Shown piece after piece: positions 1-6,617 of a stretch of 7,741 nt of DNA. Position 1 is the first letter of the stretch. Each line of letters starts with the position of its first letter. The notes beneath the pieces are model-generated. The model was not told the origin of the DNA. It saw nothing but the letters and a program-made list of their open reading frames with translations, and made no database searches. The DNA lies in assembly GCA_019417975.1 (NCBI GenBank), contig DYCT01000083.1, positions 1 to 7,741 on the forward strand, read 5' to 3'. The stretch is from Bacteroides sp. (GTDB taxonomy: Bacteria; Bacteroidota; Bacteroidia; Bacteroidales; Bacteroidaceae). The translations under genes were made by a program, and so were the position numbers.

Positions 1-4
1 CTTA

Positions 5-20
5 TATGTTATATAACATA
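5..20. repeat. 16-bp perfect AT-rich palindrome downstream of the methyltransferase gene
   Basis: TATGTTATATAACATA is identical to its own reverse complement. It lies about 55 bases past the stop of the minus-strand methyltransferase gene, in the 75-base non-coding edge of the window. As RNA it could fold only into a weak six-pair A-U/G-C stem with an AUAU loop, and no long T-run follows on either strand, so it is a poor intrinsic terminator. A dimeric-repressor operator for a gene beyond the left edge is equally possible. The palindrome is seen directly; any role is inference. Confidence 0.5.
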
Positions 21-75
21 ATATTAGACTAAGAATTTGCTTTGTATTAACGATTATTATATTTTCAAGCTAATT

Positions 76-1260
76 TTACTCCACATAAAGTACCAATCCT
101 TTCAGATACTCACCTTCCGGATGGTAGATATTTACCGGATGGTCGGCCGGCTGGGTAAGCTGATGCAAGATGCGTACGCTGCGTCCAGACATGGCAGCAG
201 CCGTAAACACAGCGGTACGGAAATTATCCTTCGTCACTACCTGCGAGCAACTGAATGTAAACAAGATACCGCCCGGCTTAATCTTTTCAAACGCCTTGGC
301 GTTGAGTTTTCGATAACCCTGCAAAGCATTACGCAAAGCATCCTTATGTTTGGCAAAAGCCGGTGGGTCAAGAATAATCAAATCATATTGGTCGCCCATC
401 CGGTCAAGATACTTAAACGCATCCTCAGCATATGCTGTATGGCGTGAATCACCCGGAAAATTCAATTCTACATTCTGATTGGTCAAATCGACCGCCTTGG
501 CCGAACTATCCACCGAGTGTACCAACTTAGCTCCTCCCCGCATGGCATAGAACGAGAATCCTCCGGTGTAGCAGAACATATTCAGTACAGAGCGTCCCTT
601 GGCATAGCGCTCCAGCAAAGCACGGTTTTCGCGCTGGTCTACAAAGAAGCCGGTCTTCTGTCCCTTAAGCCAGTCGACATGAAACTTCAGTCCGTTCTCC
701 ATCGCAATGTTCTCCGGACTTCCCCCCAGCAAGAAGCCATTCTCCGGTTCCAGGTCTGCCTTATAAGGCAAAGTTGTCTCCGATTTATAATAGATATTCT
801 GAATACGGTCGCCCATGACAGCTGCCAATGCTTCTGCCAGTTCCATACGGCACACATGCATACCTGCCGAATGAGCCTGCATCACCGCTGTCTTGTCGTA
901 CACATCGATGACCAATCCCGGCAAGTTATCGCCTTCGCCATGCACCAGACGGAACGTATTGTTCTGCGGGTTGTCTACCAATCCGATACGTTTTCTCACT
1001 TCGTATGCCACCGCCAGCTTCTGCTTCCAGAAATCCACGTTGACTTCTGTCTCGTGAAACGACAATACCCTGACGGCGATACTTCCCACCTGAAAATGTC
1101 CCAAAGCGATAAATTCAAGTTTAGAGGTATATACACACACCACTTCTCCTTCATCCGGCTCACCTTCTATACGATGAATAGCTCCGGAAAACACCCACGG
1201 ATGAAAACGTTTTAAAGACTCTTCTTTACCCGGTTTCAGATATACTTTTTTATAATTCAT
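76..1260 (-). CDS. rlmI: RlmI-like class I SAM-dependent rRNA (cytosine-C5) methyltransferase
   Basis: This 394-residue cytoplasmic protein has the full-length RlmI/YccW layout. An N-terminal PUA-type RNA-binding domain spans about residues 1-75, with PWVFSGAI near 21-28. A middle domain contains RLVHGEGDNLPGLVID (104-119) and the family signature GFFVDQR (204-210). The Rossmann methyltransferase fold follows, with SAM motif I VLNMFCYTGGFSFYA (225-239), an acidic ribose-binding position D251, the catalytic-loop LDPPAF (297-302) and FSCSQ with C338. E. coli RlmI makes m5C1962 in 23S rRNA; the same reaction is inferred here from family membership, and close paralogues modify other positions. 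The start is the ATG 9 bases beyond the stop of the exonuclease gene, so it is the third gene of the operon. The symbol is by homology; the site specificity is not provable from sequence. Confidence 0.88.
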   Translation of the reverse strand: MNYKKVYLKPGKEESLKRFHPWVFSGAIHRIEGEPDEGEVVCVYTSKLEFIALGHFQVGSIAVRVLSFHETEVNVDFWKQKLAVAYEVRKRIGLVDNPQNNTFRLVHGEGDNLPGLVIDVYDKTAVMQAHSAGMHVCRMELAEALAAVMGDRIQNIYYKSETTLPYKADLEPENGFLLGGSPENIAMENGLKFHVDWLKGQKTGFFVDQRENRALLERYAKGRSVLNMFCYTGGFSFYAMRGGAKLVHSVDSSAKAVDLTNQNVELNFPGDSRHTAYAEDAFKYLDRMGDQYDLIILDPPAFAKHKDALRNALQGYRKLNAKAFEKIKPGGILFTFSCSQVVTKDNFRTAVFTAAAMSGRSVRILHQLTQPADHPVNIYHPEGEYLKGLVLYVE

Positions 1261-1269
1261 AATAGGAAG

Positions 1270-1896
1270 TTATGCTTCTTCTGTTTCGTTAATTTCTTCT
1301 ATCTCGTAATTGCTGGTCTGTTTCAGCATCTCCAGCAAAGTATATATCTTGTAACAAGCCCATGCATCGGTAGCTGCATAGAGTTTCTGTGCATCGGAAA
1401 GCACATCGGCCTCCCAGTTCGACAGACGTTGCGACTTCGATATCTTCTCTCCAAAAAGGATGGCGTAAATCCGCTGCAAGCCGGTATCTTCGATGCCAAA
1501 CTGTTTGACATACCGCTGAAGCTCTACCAACGATTGCGAATCGAAATCGGTGCGACGGTGCAAAGCCGATACATCGTCTTTTAAGGAAAGTCCAATCTTC
1601 AAGACAGAAGGATTCTCTAAGAAACGCACCAACGCTTCGGGCATACCTATTATATTAAGGCGAAAAAGAAAACAGATATCCGCTGTCGACACCTGCAAAA
1701 GAGCGACATCGTGCAGCAATCCTTTTTTGAAACTGGGACGACTCTCCGTGTCAATGCCCACCAAAGGCTGCTCCGACAGGTAACGAAGCGCGCGCTCCAT
1801 CTCAGGCAAAGACTGTACAACCTCTATCCTACCCTGAAAAGTTGCACGCGGCATATCAGCTATCAGTGCCTTCGGTATAGTTCTCTTTATAATCAT
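1270..1896 (-). CDS. 3'-5' exonuclease domain protein, DEDDy family (RNase D/WRN-exonuclease type)
   Basis: The 208-residue protein is a single DEDD exonuclease domain. Exo I is GIDTES with D49 and E51. Exo II is KIGLSLKDDVSAL, where D108 aligns with the metal-binding aspartate of the WRN pattern KxGxxxxxD. Exo III is YAATDAW with Y173 and D177, placing it in the DEDDy subclass. The stretch RLSNWEADVLSDAQKLYAATDA resembles WRN-like exonucleases more than classical RNase D, and there is no HRDC domain. All four metal ligands and the tyrosine are present, so it should be active as a Mg-dependent 3'-5' nuclease; DNA versus RNA preference cannot be read from sequence. The C-terminus is acidic (EIEEINETEEA). 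Its ATG overlaps the stop of the upstream DUF5063 gene (ATGA), indicating translational coupling, and the RlmI-like gene follows 9 bases downstream. Confidence 0.87.
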   Translation of the reverse strand: MIIKRTIPKALIADMPRATFQGRIEVVQSLPEMERALRYLSEQPLVGIDTESRPSFKKGLLHDVALLQVSTADICFLFRLNIIGMPEALVRFLENPSVLKIGLSLKDDVSALHRRTDFDSQSLVELQRYVKQFGIEDTGLQRIYAILFGEKISKSQRLSNWEADVLSDAQKLYAATDAWACYKIYTLLEMLKQTSNYEIEEINETEEA

Positions 1897-2462
1897 AGCA
1901 CACCGTCTGTTCCTTCTTCCAAAGCATCTTCGTCCTCTTCATCTGCACGCACATTGTACCGCACATCGTGAAGTGCACGAAGTGTATTCACCAACTTCTG
2001 CCCCCAATACAGCTCAAAGTTTTCACGACAACGGGCCACTGCTTCATACATGGTCTGTTCAAATCCCAACTTGTAGACACTTACAAAATCTTTGATGTCT
2101 TGATAAATATCCGCCAATCCTTCGGAAATGGTAGCTGTAATCGGCGTATCACTGTATTGCATATCCTGCATAAACACCTCCAGATAATCATCTTTACCGG
2201 CCATGATGGATGCCACCGTCAGACGAATCACTTCATAATCGTCCTCGCTCACAAAGTTCTCCACAATGCTGTCTTCGTCTTGTTCCACCGAAGGCAACAT
2301 TTGCGCTTTGATATAAAGCAGAGGTAATATTTTCAACATGGTGTCTACAAACCCCGCACGCTTCATGCCTTCCGAACGTTCCAAGAAAGCGCAATATTCA
2401 GCGGCTACAGTGACAAACTCCACTGTATTGCGGTCGAAGACGACCTGCTTATCTTCTTTCAT
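1893..2462 (-). CDS. DUF5063 domain-containing protein of unknown function
   Basis: This is a 189-residue, probably all-helical, soluble and strongly acidic protein with no signal peptide or membrane segment. It matches what I recall of the Bacteroidales DUF5063 family: an N-terminal helix pair (FVTVAAEYCAFLE, 16-28; FVDTMLKILPLLYIKAQMLP, 38-57), a Tyr-rich middle (Y76, Y93, Y103), and a conserved C-terminal ELYWGQKLVNTLRALHDVRY (150-169, with W153, G154, H165). It ends in an acidic tail, ADEEDEDALEEGTDG. I see no catalytic motif. It is the first gene of the minus-strand operon, about 15 bases from the predicted transcript start, and its TGA overlaps the exonuclease ATG. Coupled translation suggests a partner or regulator of the exonuclease, but that is inference. 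The family assignment is from memory. Confidence 0.82.
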   Translation of the reverse strand: MKEDKQVVFDRNTVEFVTVAAEYCAFLERSEGMKRAGFVDTMLKILPLLYIKAQMLPSVEQDEDSIVENFVSEDDYEVIRLTVASIMAGKDDYLEVFMQDMQYSDTPITATISEGLADIYQDIKDFVSVYKLGFEQTMYEAVARCRENFELYWGQKLVNTLRALHDVRYNVRADEEDEDALEEGTDGVL

Positions 2463-2482
2463 ATTCTAATCAATTTTGCCTG

Positions 2483-2517
2483 CAAAGTTATTAATTTCTC
2501 CGGAATAAACGAACAAA
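2483..2517 (-). promoter_or_regulatory. Predicted Bacteroides-type promoter for the DUF5063-exonuclease-rlmI operon
   Basis: Read on the minus strand, TAACTTTG (2483-2490) matches the Bacteroides -7 consensus TAnnTTTG exactly. A TTTG -33 box (2514-2517, within GGTTTTG) lies 23 bases upstream, slightly longer than the usual gap of about 20. Transcription would start near 2477, giving a 5' leader of roughly 15 bases before the ATG at 2462. Confidence 0.6.
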
Positions 2518-2529
2518 ACCTACAGCGAA

Positions 2530-2537
2530 ACACGTGT
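2530..2537. repeat. 8-bp palindrome ACACGTGT in the divergent promoter region
   Basis: This short perfect inverted repeat sits 12 bases upstream of the predicted -33 box of the minus-strand operon and about 70 bases upstream of the ftsK -7 box. It could be a half-size operator, but eight bases is near chance expectation and no second copy is visible nearby. Confidence 0.2.
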
Positions 2538-2607
2538 ATCGCTTTCACATATCCGGCCGAGCACAAAAAAAGGATTTGATTTAGCAGGTTTATTCACCTT
2601 TTTCATG

Positions 2608-2615
2608 TACATTTG
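2608..2615 (+). promoter_or_regulatory. Predicted -7 promoter element for ftsK-lolA; also decides the ftsK start
   Basis: TACATTTG is an exact TAnnTTTG match, with transcription expected to start near 2621. No well-spaced -33 TTTG exists: the nearest is at 2575-2578, 29 bases upstream, and a weaker TTTA is at 2580-2583, 24 bases upstream. The box lies downstream of an in-frame ATG at 2605, so that ATG would not be on the transcript. This supports the ATG at 2644, with a leader of about 23 bases. Confidence 0.45.
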
Positions 2616-2643
2616 CAGTATAAACAACTATTTTTTACTACTC

Positions 2644-5106
2644 ATGACGAAAAAGAAAACAGATAAAAACAACGAAAAGAAAGAGCCTCGTTTTAGTAAA
2701 TTCAAAGAACTGTTTCACAACGACACCATCAATTTTATCATCGGCTTGCTTACAGTAGTTTTTGGTGTTTATCTGGTTCTTGCCTTTATTTCATTTTTCT
2801 TTACAGGGGCTGCCGACCAAAGCATTATTGAGAATCATACAGCCGAACAGTTGCTTGCCACCGACAATCAAGTGAGCAACTATGCCGGTGCCCGTGGTGC
2901 CCAAATGGCCGAATACCTCATAAACGGCTGCTTCGGTGTCGCATCATTTTTCATCATCATCTTTTTGATTTCTGCCGGACTTCATCTGATGAAAGTGTAT
3001 CAAGGAAAGATATGGAAATGGTTTGTCTCTTGTAGCTTACTCACAGTCTGGTTTTCCATCATGCTGGGTTCACTCGGACAATGGTCTCAAACCGATTTCA
3101 TCTGCTGGGGAGGTATGCATGGTCATAATGTAAGTCTTTGGCTGATGTCGCAAGTAGGCGCACCCGGACTTTGGCTGCTGTTGCTTGTCACAGCCATCTG
3201 TTTCCTCATCTACCTCAGCCATGAGACCATCTCCGTCATCCGTAAGGCTTTTCGTCTGCGCCTTCCTCACAAGACCACCGACAAGAAAACCGATGGCACA
3301 AACGAGCCTGACGCCCAACCGGAGAAGACAGATACAACCATCACCATAGAAGACCCTCAGCCACACATCGTCGAGTTTGAAGAGCCCACTACCCTGCAAC
3401 CGGAGCAACCCGAAGAACAAGAGCAGGAGGAAGAAGACCCGATAGAAGTTGCGGTAGAGCCCAATATCATGCCCGCCTCTGTACAAGCCCTAAGTCTGAA
3501 TGTAGCCATCGGCGAACCGCAAGAGCCGGACATTACCATCGAAACCGGAGGTACTGAGGAAGACGAAGAATACAGTGGCCCAAACCGGACTCCTTACAAC
3601 CCTAAACTGGACTTGGAGGACTATCATTATCCCACGTTGGACTTGATGAAGCACTACGAGAACAACGACCCGACCATCAACATGGACGAGCAGAACGAAA
3701 ACAAGAACCGAATCATCAGCATCCTTCGCAGCTTTGGTATCGAAATCAAGACCATCAAAGCGACCGTAGGTCCTACCATCACACTATACGAAATCACACC
3801 CGAATCGGGAATCCGTATATCTAAGATCCGCGGGTTGGAAGACGATATCGCCCTTAGCCTGAAAGCACTTGGCATCCGTATCATTGCACCGATACCGGGC
3901 AAGGGAACGATTGGTATCGAAGTACCGAACTCGGATGCTAAAATCGTATCTATGCAGTCGGTCATCAGTTCAAAGAAATTCCAGGAATCGACCTACGACC
4001 TGCCTATCGCTTTCGGTAAAACCATCACCAACGAAGTATTCATGGTGGACCTGTGCAAAATGCCACACGTGCTGGTAGCCGGTGCTACCGGTCAGGGTAA
4101 ATCAGTAGGACTGAATGCCATTATCACCTCTCTGCTCTACAAGAAGCATCCTGCCGAATTGAAGTTCGTACTCATCGACCCGAAGAAAGTGGAGTTCAGC
4201 ATCTACTCGAATATCGAAAAACATTTTCTGGCCAAGCTTCCGGATGGCGAAGAGGCCATCATCACAGACGTAAAAAAGGTTATCAATACCCTCAACTCAC
4301 TATGTGTGGAGATGGACACTCGCTACGACTTGTTAAAGAAAGCACATGTACGTAATGTAAAGGAATACAACGAAAAGTTCATCAACCGCCAGCTCAACCC
4401 CGAGAAAGGACATAAATTCATGCCCTACATCGTAGTCGTAATCGACGAGTTTGGCGATTTGATTATGACAGCCGGCAAAGATGTGGAGTTGCCTATCGCC
4501 CGTATCGCCCAGCTGGCTCGTGCAGTCGGCATCCACATGATTATCGCTACCCAGCGACCTACCACCAACATCATCACCGGTACCATCAAGGCCAACTTCC
4601 CGGCCCGTGTAGCTTTCCGCGTATCCTCTATGATGGACTCCCGCACCATTCTGGACCGTCCGGGAGCCAATCAGCTCATCGGTCGAGGCGATATGCTCTT
4701 CCTGCAAGGAGCCGACCCGGTGCGTGTGCAATGTGCCTTTGTCGACACCCCTGAGGTGGAAAACATCACCAATTACATCAGCCACCAGCAAGGCTACCCC
4801 ACTGCATTCATGTTGCCTGAATATATCGACGAAAATGCTGCCGATAGCGGAAGTGCCGCCGATGTTGACATGAACAGACTGGACCCGCTCTTCGAAGAAG
4901 CAGCTCGCCTGATTGTTGTCCATCAGCAGGGCTCCACCTCGCTGATACAACGTAAGTTCTCAATAGGCTACAACCGTGCCGGACGCTTGATGGACCAGCT
5001 GGAGAAAGCCGGCATCGTAGGCCCGCTACAAGGAGCCAAGCCTCGCGAAGTATACTGTATGGACGAAACCGATTTGGAAATGAAACTTAACAATCTGCAG
5101 TCATGA
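2644..5106 (+). CDS. ftsK: FtsK/SpoIIIE-family DNA translocase
   Basis: This 820-residue septal motor pumps double-stranded DNA so that chromosome termini are cleared and dimers resolved at division. Four membrane helices lie near residues 31-55, 91-116, 126-146 and 164-191. A charged, Glu-rich linker follows (about 200-325), much shorter than in E. coli FtsK. Then come the alpha domain (about 325-460), the RecA-like motor with Walker A GATGQGKS (480-487) and Walker B VVVIDEFGDL with D601/E602, and the conserved IIATQRPTTNIITG. The C-terminal winged-helix gamma domain (about 745-807) includes FSIGYNRAGRLMDQLEKAGIVG, which in the family reads KOPS-type guide sequences and contacts XerD. The start at 2644 gives a short basic cytoplasmic N-terminus (MTKKKTDKNNEKK). 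A start at 2605 would add 13 hydrophobic residues and lie inside the promoter. Its stop overlaps lolA by ATGA. Confidence 0.95.
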   Translation: MTKKKTDKNNEKKEPRFSKFKELFHNDTINFIIGLLTVVFGVYLVLAFISFFFTGAADQSIIENHTAEQLLATDNQVSNYAGARGAQMAEYLINGCFGVASFFIIIFLISAGLHLMKVYQGKIWKWFVSCSLLTVWFSIMLGSLGQWSQTDFICWGGMHGHNVSLWLMSQVGAPGLWLLLLVTAICFLIYLSHETISVIRKAFRLRLPHKTTDKKTDGTNEPDAQPEKTDTTITIEDPQPHIVEFEEPTTLQPEQPEEQEQEEEDPIEVAVEPNIMPASVQALSLNVAIGEPQEPDITIETGGTEEDEEYSGPNRTPYNPKLDLEDYHYPTLDLMKHYENNDPTINMDEQNENKNRIISILRSFGIEIKTIKATVGPTITLYEITPESGIRISKIRGLEDDIALSLKALGIRIIAPIPGKGTIGIEVPNSDAKIVSMQSVISSKKFQESTYDLPIAFGKTITNEVFMVDLCKMPHVLVAGATGQGKSVGLNAIITSLLYKKHPAELKFVLIDPKKVEFSIYSNIEKHFLAKLPDGEEAIITDVKKVINTLNSLCVEMDTRYDLLKKAHVRNVKEYNEKFINRQLNPEKGHKFMPYIVVVIDEFGDLIMTAGKDVELPIARIAQLARAVGIHMIIATQRPTTNIITGTIKANFPARVAFRVSSMMDSRTILDRPGANQLIGRGDMLFLQGADPVRVQCAFVDTPEVENITNYISHQQGYPTAFMLPEYIDENAADSGSAADVDMNRLDPLFEEAARLIVVHQQGSTSLIQRKFSIGYNRAGRLMDQLEKAGIVGPLQGAKPREVYCMDETDLEMKLNNLQS

Positions 5107-5744
5107 CAAAAAAAACAATTTGGCTTTTCATTGTCTTTTTAGGAATATACACAGCTTCTTTGGCGCAACCCAATGCCAAAGAAATCATGAACAAAGTGTC
5201 GTCTGTATTCAATCACGACGGAGGAATCCGTATCGATTTCTCCGCCCAATTCCTGCTGCAAGGAAGACAGAAAGGCAACAGCCGGGGGCATATCTGCATC
5301 AAAGCAAACAGGTTTGCCCTACACACCCCCGAAGCGAGCAGTTGGTTCAACGGTTCTACCCTATGGAGCTATCTGTCCTCTTCGGAAGAGGTAAACGTAA
5401 GCACTCCGTCGCAAGAGGAGCTGTTCAGCATCAACCCCTACCTCATCCTCAACAACTACCGGAAGAATTACAACTGCGCTTTGGGCAGCCACAAACAGTT
5501 TCAGCAGCAGCCCATTCATGAGATTATACTCACACCACTCAAGCCACAGTACGACATTGCAGCCATCACCTTGTATATCGATAGCAAGACATACCGCACC
5601 CTGTTTATCGAGGTGATGCAAAACAATGGGTATACCAGCCGATTCACCATCAAAACATACCAGACTCAACAGTCGCTTACCAACCAACAGTTTGAGTTTG
5701 ATGCCCGCCAATATCCTTCGGCCGAAATCATCGACTTACGATAA
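5103..5744 (+). CDS. lolA: LolA-like outer-membrane lipoprotein carrier protein (periplasmic)
   Basis: This 213-residue protein has a clear Sec signal peptide: basic MTKK, hydrophobic core IWLFIVFLGIYTA, and a probable signal peptidase I cut after ASLA (A21), with no lipobox cysteine. The mature part has the LolA-type pattern: a first helix (AKEIMNKVSSVF), repeated beta strands, WFNGSTLWSYLSSSEEVNVSTP (81-102), a NPYLILNNYRKNYN segment (111-124) and the C-terminal strand FEFDARQYPSAEIIDL. LolA carries lipoproteins from the inner-membrane Lol ABC exporter to the outer membrane through the periplasm. Sequence divergence from proteobacterial LolA is large, so the fold is better supported than the exact role. 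The gene starts inside the ftsK stop codon (ATGA), so translation is probably coupled. The ftsK-lolA order recurs in distant bacteria, which supports the identification. Confidence 0.85.
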   Translation: MTKKTIWLFIVFLGIYTASLAQPNAKEIMNKVSSVFNHDGGIRIDFSAQFLLQGRQKGNSRGHICIKANRFALHTPEASSWFNGSTLWSYLSSSEEVNVSTPSQEELFSINPYLILNNYRKNYNCALGSHKQFQQQPIHEIILTPLKPQYDIAAITLYIDSKTYRTLFIEVMQNNGYTSRFTIKTYQTQQSLTNQQFEFDARQYPSAEIIDLR

Positions 5745-5795
5745 AAAAGAAAACCATCGGAACAACTCTTTCAAATAGAGTTGCCCCAATGGTTT
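5743..5795 (-). terminator. Intrinsic terminator for the kdgK-eda transcript (minus strand)
   Basis: Arms 5751-5769 and 5777-5795 surround a 7-base loop. As minus-strand RNA, AAACCAUUGGGGCAACUCU pairs with AGAGUUGUUCCGAUGGUUU through all 19 positions, using three G-U wobbles, and is followed by UCUUUUUU. As plus-strand RNA the three wobbles become C-A or A-C mismatches, and no T-run follows. The element therefore favours minus-strand termination, about 100-150 bases after the eda stop. Its T-run overlaps the end of lolA. Confidence 0.75.
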
Positions 5796-5798
5796 CGT

Positions 5799-5820
5799 CA
5801 CCTTTAAAAACACCTTTAAA
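5799..5820. repeat. Short direct repeat CACCTTTAAA x2
   Basis: CACCTTTAAA occurs at 5799-5808 and 5811-5820, a 12-base period with a two-base AA spacer. It lies between lolA and eda, inside the predicted eda 3' UTR. Only two copies are present and no function is evident. Confidence 0.4.
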
Positions 5821-5873
5821 CAAAATGATAGTCAACCTTCATATCGTGGATTTCCCCCGACAAAAGGAGATAA

Positions 5874-5889
5874 GCAGCCTCTCGGCTGC
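5874..5889 (-). terminator. GNRA-capped hairpin just after the eda stop
   Basis: Minus-strand RNA reads GCAGCC-GAGA-GGCUGC: six perfect pairs closed by a GAGA (GNRA) tetraloop, beginning 6 bases after the eda stop codon. The bases that follow, UUAUCUCCUUUUGU, contain only a weak U-run, so it may be a leaky first terminator or an mRNA 3'-end stabiliser ahead of the stronger terminator. In plus-strand RNA the loop would be UCUC, followed by AUAAUUUUAC, so weak termination of ftsK-lolA is also possible. Confidence 0.5.
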
Positions 5890-5895
5890 ATAATT

Positions 5896-6567
5896 TTACT
5901 TCTTGCGAGCTTCTGCTACATAAGCAAGCGCTTCCTTACATTTCTCGGTCACGTATGCCCAGTCTTCAGCAGCTACCTTATCTTTCGGGAACAGTTTAGA
6001 ACCCATACCCACGCAGAATACACCTGCATTAATCCAAGAAGTGATATTTTCCTGAGTCGGCTCTACACCTCCGGTCACCATCAGTTTAGACCAAGGCATC
6101 GGCGCCAACAGACCTTTTACCAATTTCGGGCCAAGTACATCACCCGGGAAAATCTTGCAGAGGTCGCAACCCATTTCCTGTGCGAAACCTACTTCTGATA
6201 CACTGCCGCAACCCGGAGTATAAGCCACCAGACGACGGTTACATACCTTTGCAATTTCAGGATTGAACAACGGACCTACCACGAAGTTTGCACCCAGCTG
6301 GATATACAGAGAAGCAGTAGCAGGGTCTACAATCGAACCTACGCCCATCGCCATCTCAGGGCATTCCTTAGCAGCATACTTCACTACTTCGGCAAACACC
6401 TCGTGTGCAAAGTCGCCACGGTTTGTGAACTCAAAAGCACGTACACCACCTTCGTAGCAAGCCTTTACCACTTTCTTTGCTACTTCTGCATCTTTATGGT
6501 AGAATACAGGAACCATACCGGTTGAACCGATTTTGTTCAACACAGCTATTTTATCAAACTTAGCCAT
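5896..6567 (-). CDS. eda: 2-keto-3-deoxy-6-phosphogluconate (KDPG) / 4-hydroxy-2-oxoglutarate aldolase
   Basis: This 223-residue class I aldolase is a cytoplasmic TIM barrel. It cleaves KDPG to pyruvate and glyceraldehyde-3-phosphate. Visible landmarks are FEFTNRGD with E46 and R50 (equivalent to E. coli E45 and R49), GVGSIVDPATA (75-85), FVVGPLFNP (95-103), YTPGCGSVSEV (116-126), the Schiff-base lysine K138 in CKIFPGD, and the phosphate-binding VTGGVEP (164-170). Length is slightly above the 213 residues of E. coli Eda. The leader before ATG is A-rich (GAAAAAATAAA), typical of Bacteroides initiation. It follows kdgK after a 99-base spacer containing a hairpin, and no edd (6-phosphogluconate dehydratase) is visible, so the context favours hexuronate catabolism over a gluconate Entner-Doudoroff route. 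No truncation or missing catalytic residue is seen. Confidence 0.93.
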   Translation of the reverse strand: MAKFDKIAVLNKIGSTGMVPVFYHKDAEVAKKVVKACYEGGVRAFEFTNRGDFAHEVFAEVVKYAAKECPEMAMGVGSIVDPATASLYIQLGANFVVGPLFNPEIAKVCNRRLVAYTPGCGSVSEVGFAQEMGCDLCKIFPGDVLGPKLVKGLLAPMPWSKLMVTGGVEPTQENITSWINAGVFCVGMGSKLFPKDKVAAEDWAYVTEKCKEALAYVAEARKK

Positions 6568-6617
6568 TTTATTTTTTCTATTTCGATTGAACTATAGGGA
6601 ATTGTTTAGAAAACGAC

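Noticed and set aside
517..1215. 232-codon plus-strand open frame opposite the methyltransferase gene
   Set aside because: It is antisense to a full-length RlmI-like gene with intact motifs. The composition (many Cys, His, Ser) is typical of a reverse-complement artefact.
4333..4950. 205-codon open frame on the minus strand inside ftsK
   Set aside because: It lies wholly antisense to the conserved FtsK motor domain. Its translation has no recognisable domain, is rich in Gly, Val and His as expected of a shadow frame, and has no promoter or leader.
5120..5521. 133-codon alternative frame within lolA on the same strand
   Set aside because: It overlaps the LolA frame, which has a signal peptide and conserved motifs. 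The alternative translation is rich in Arg and Gln with no family features.
5789..5893. 34-codon plus-strand open frame in the lolA-eda spacer (starts MVSSPLKTPLNK)
   Set aside because: It begins inside the terminator hairpin and ends through the second hairpin, and its first part is just the 12-base direct repeat read in frame. It has no A-rich leader or promoter.
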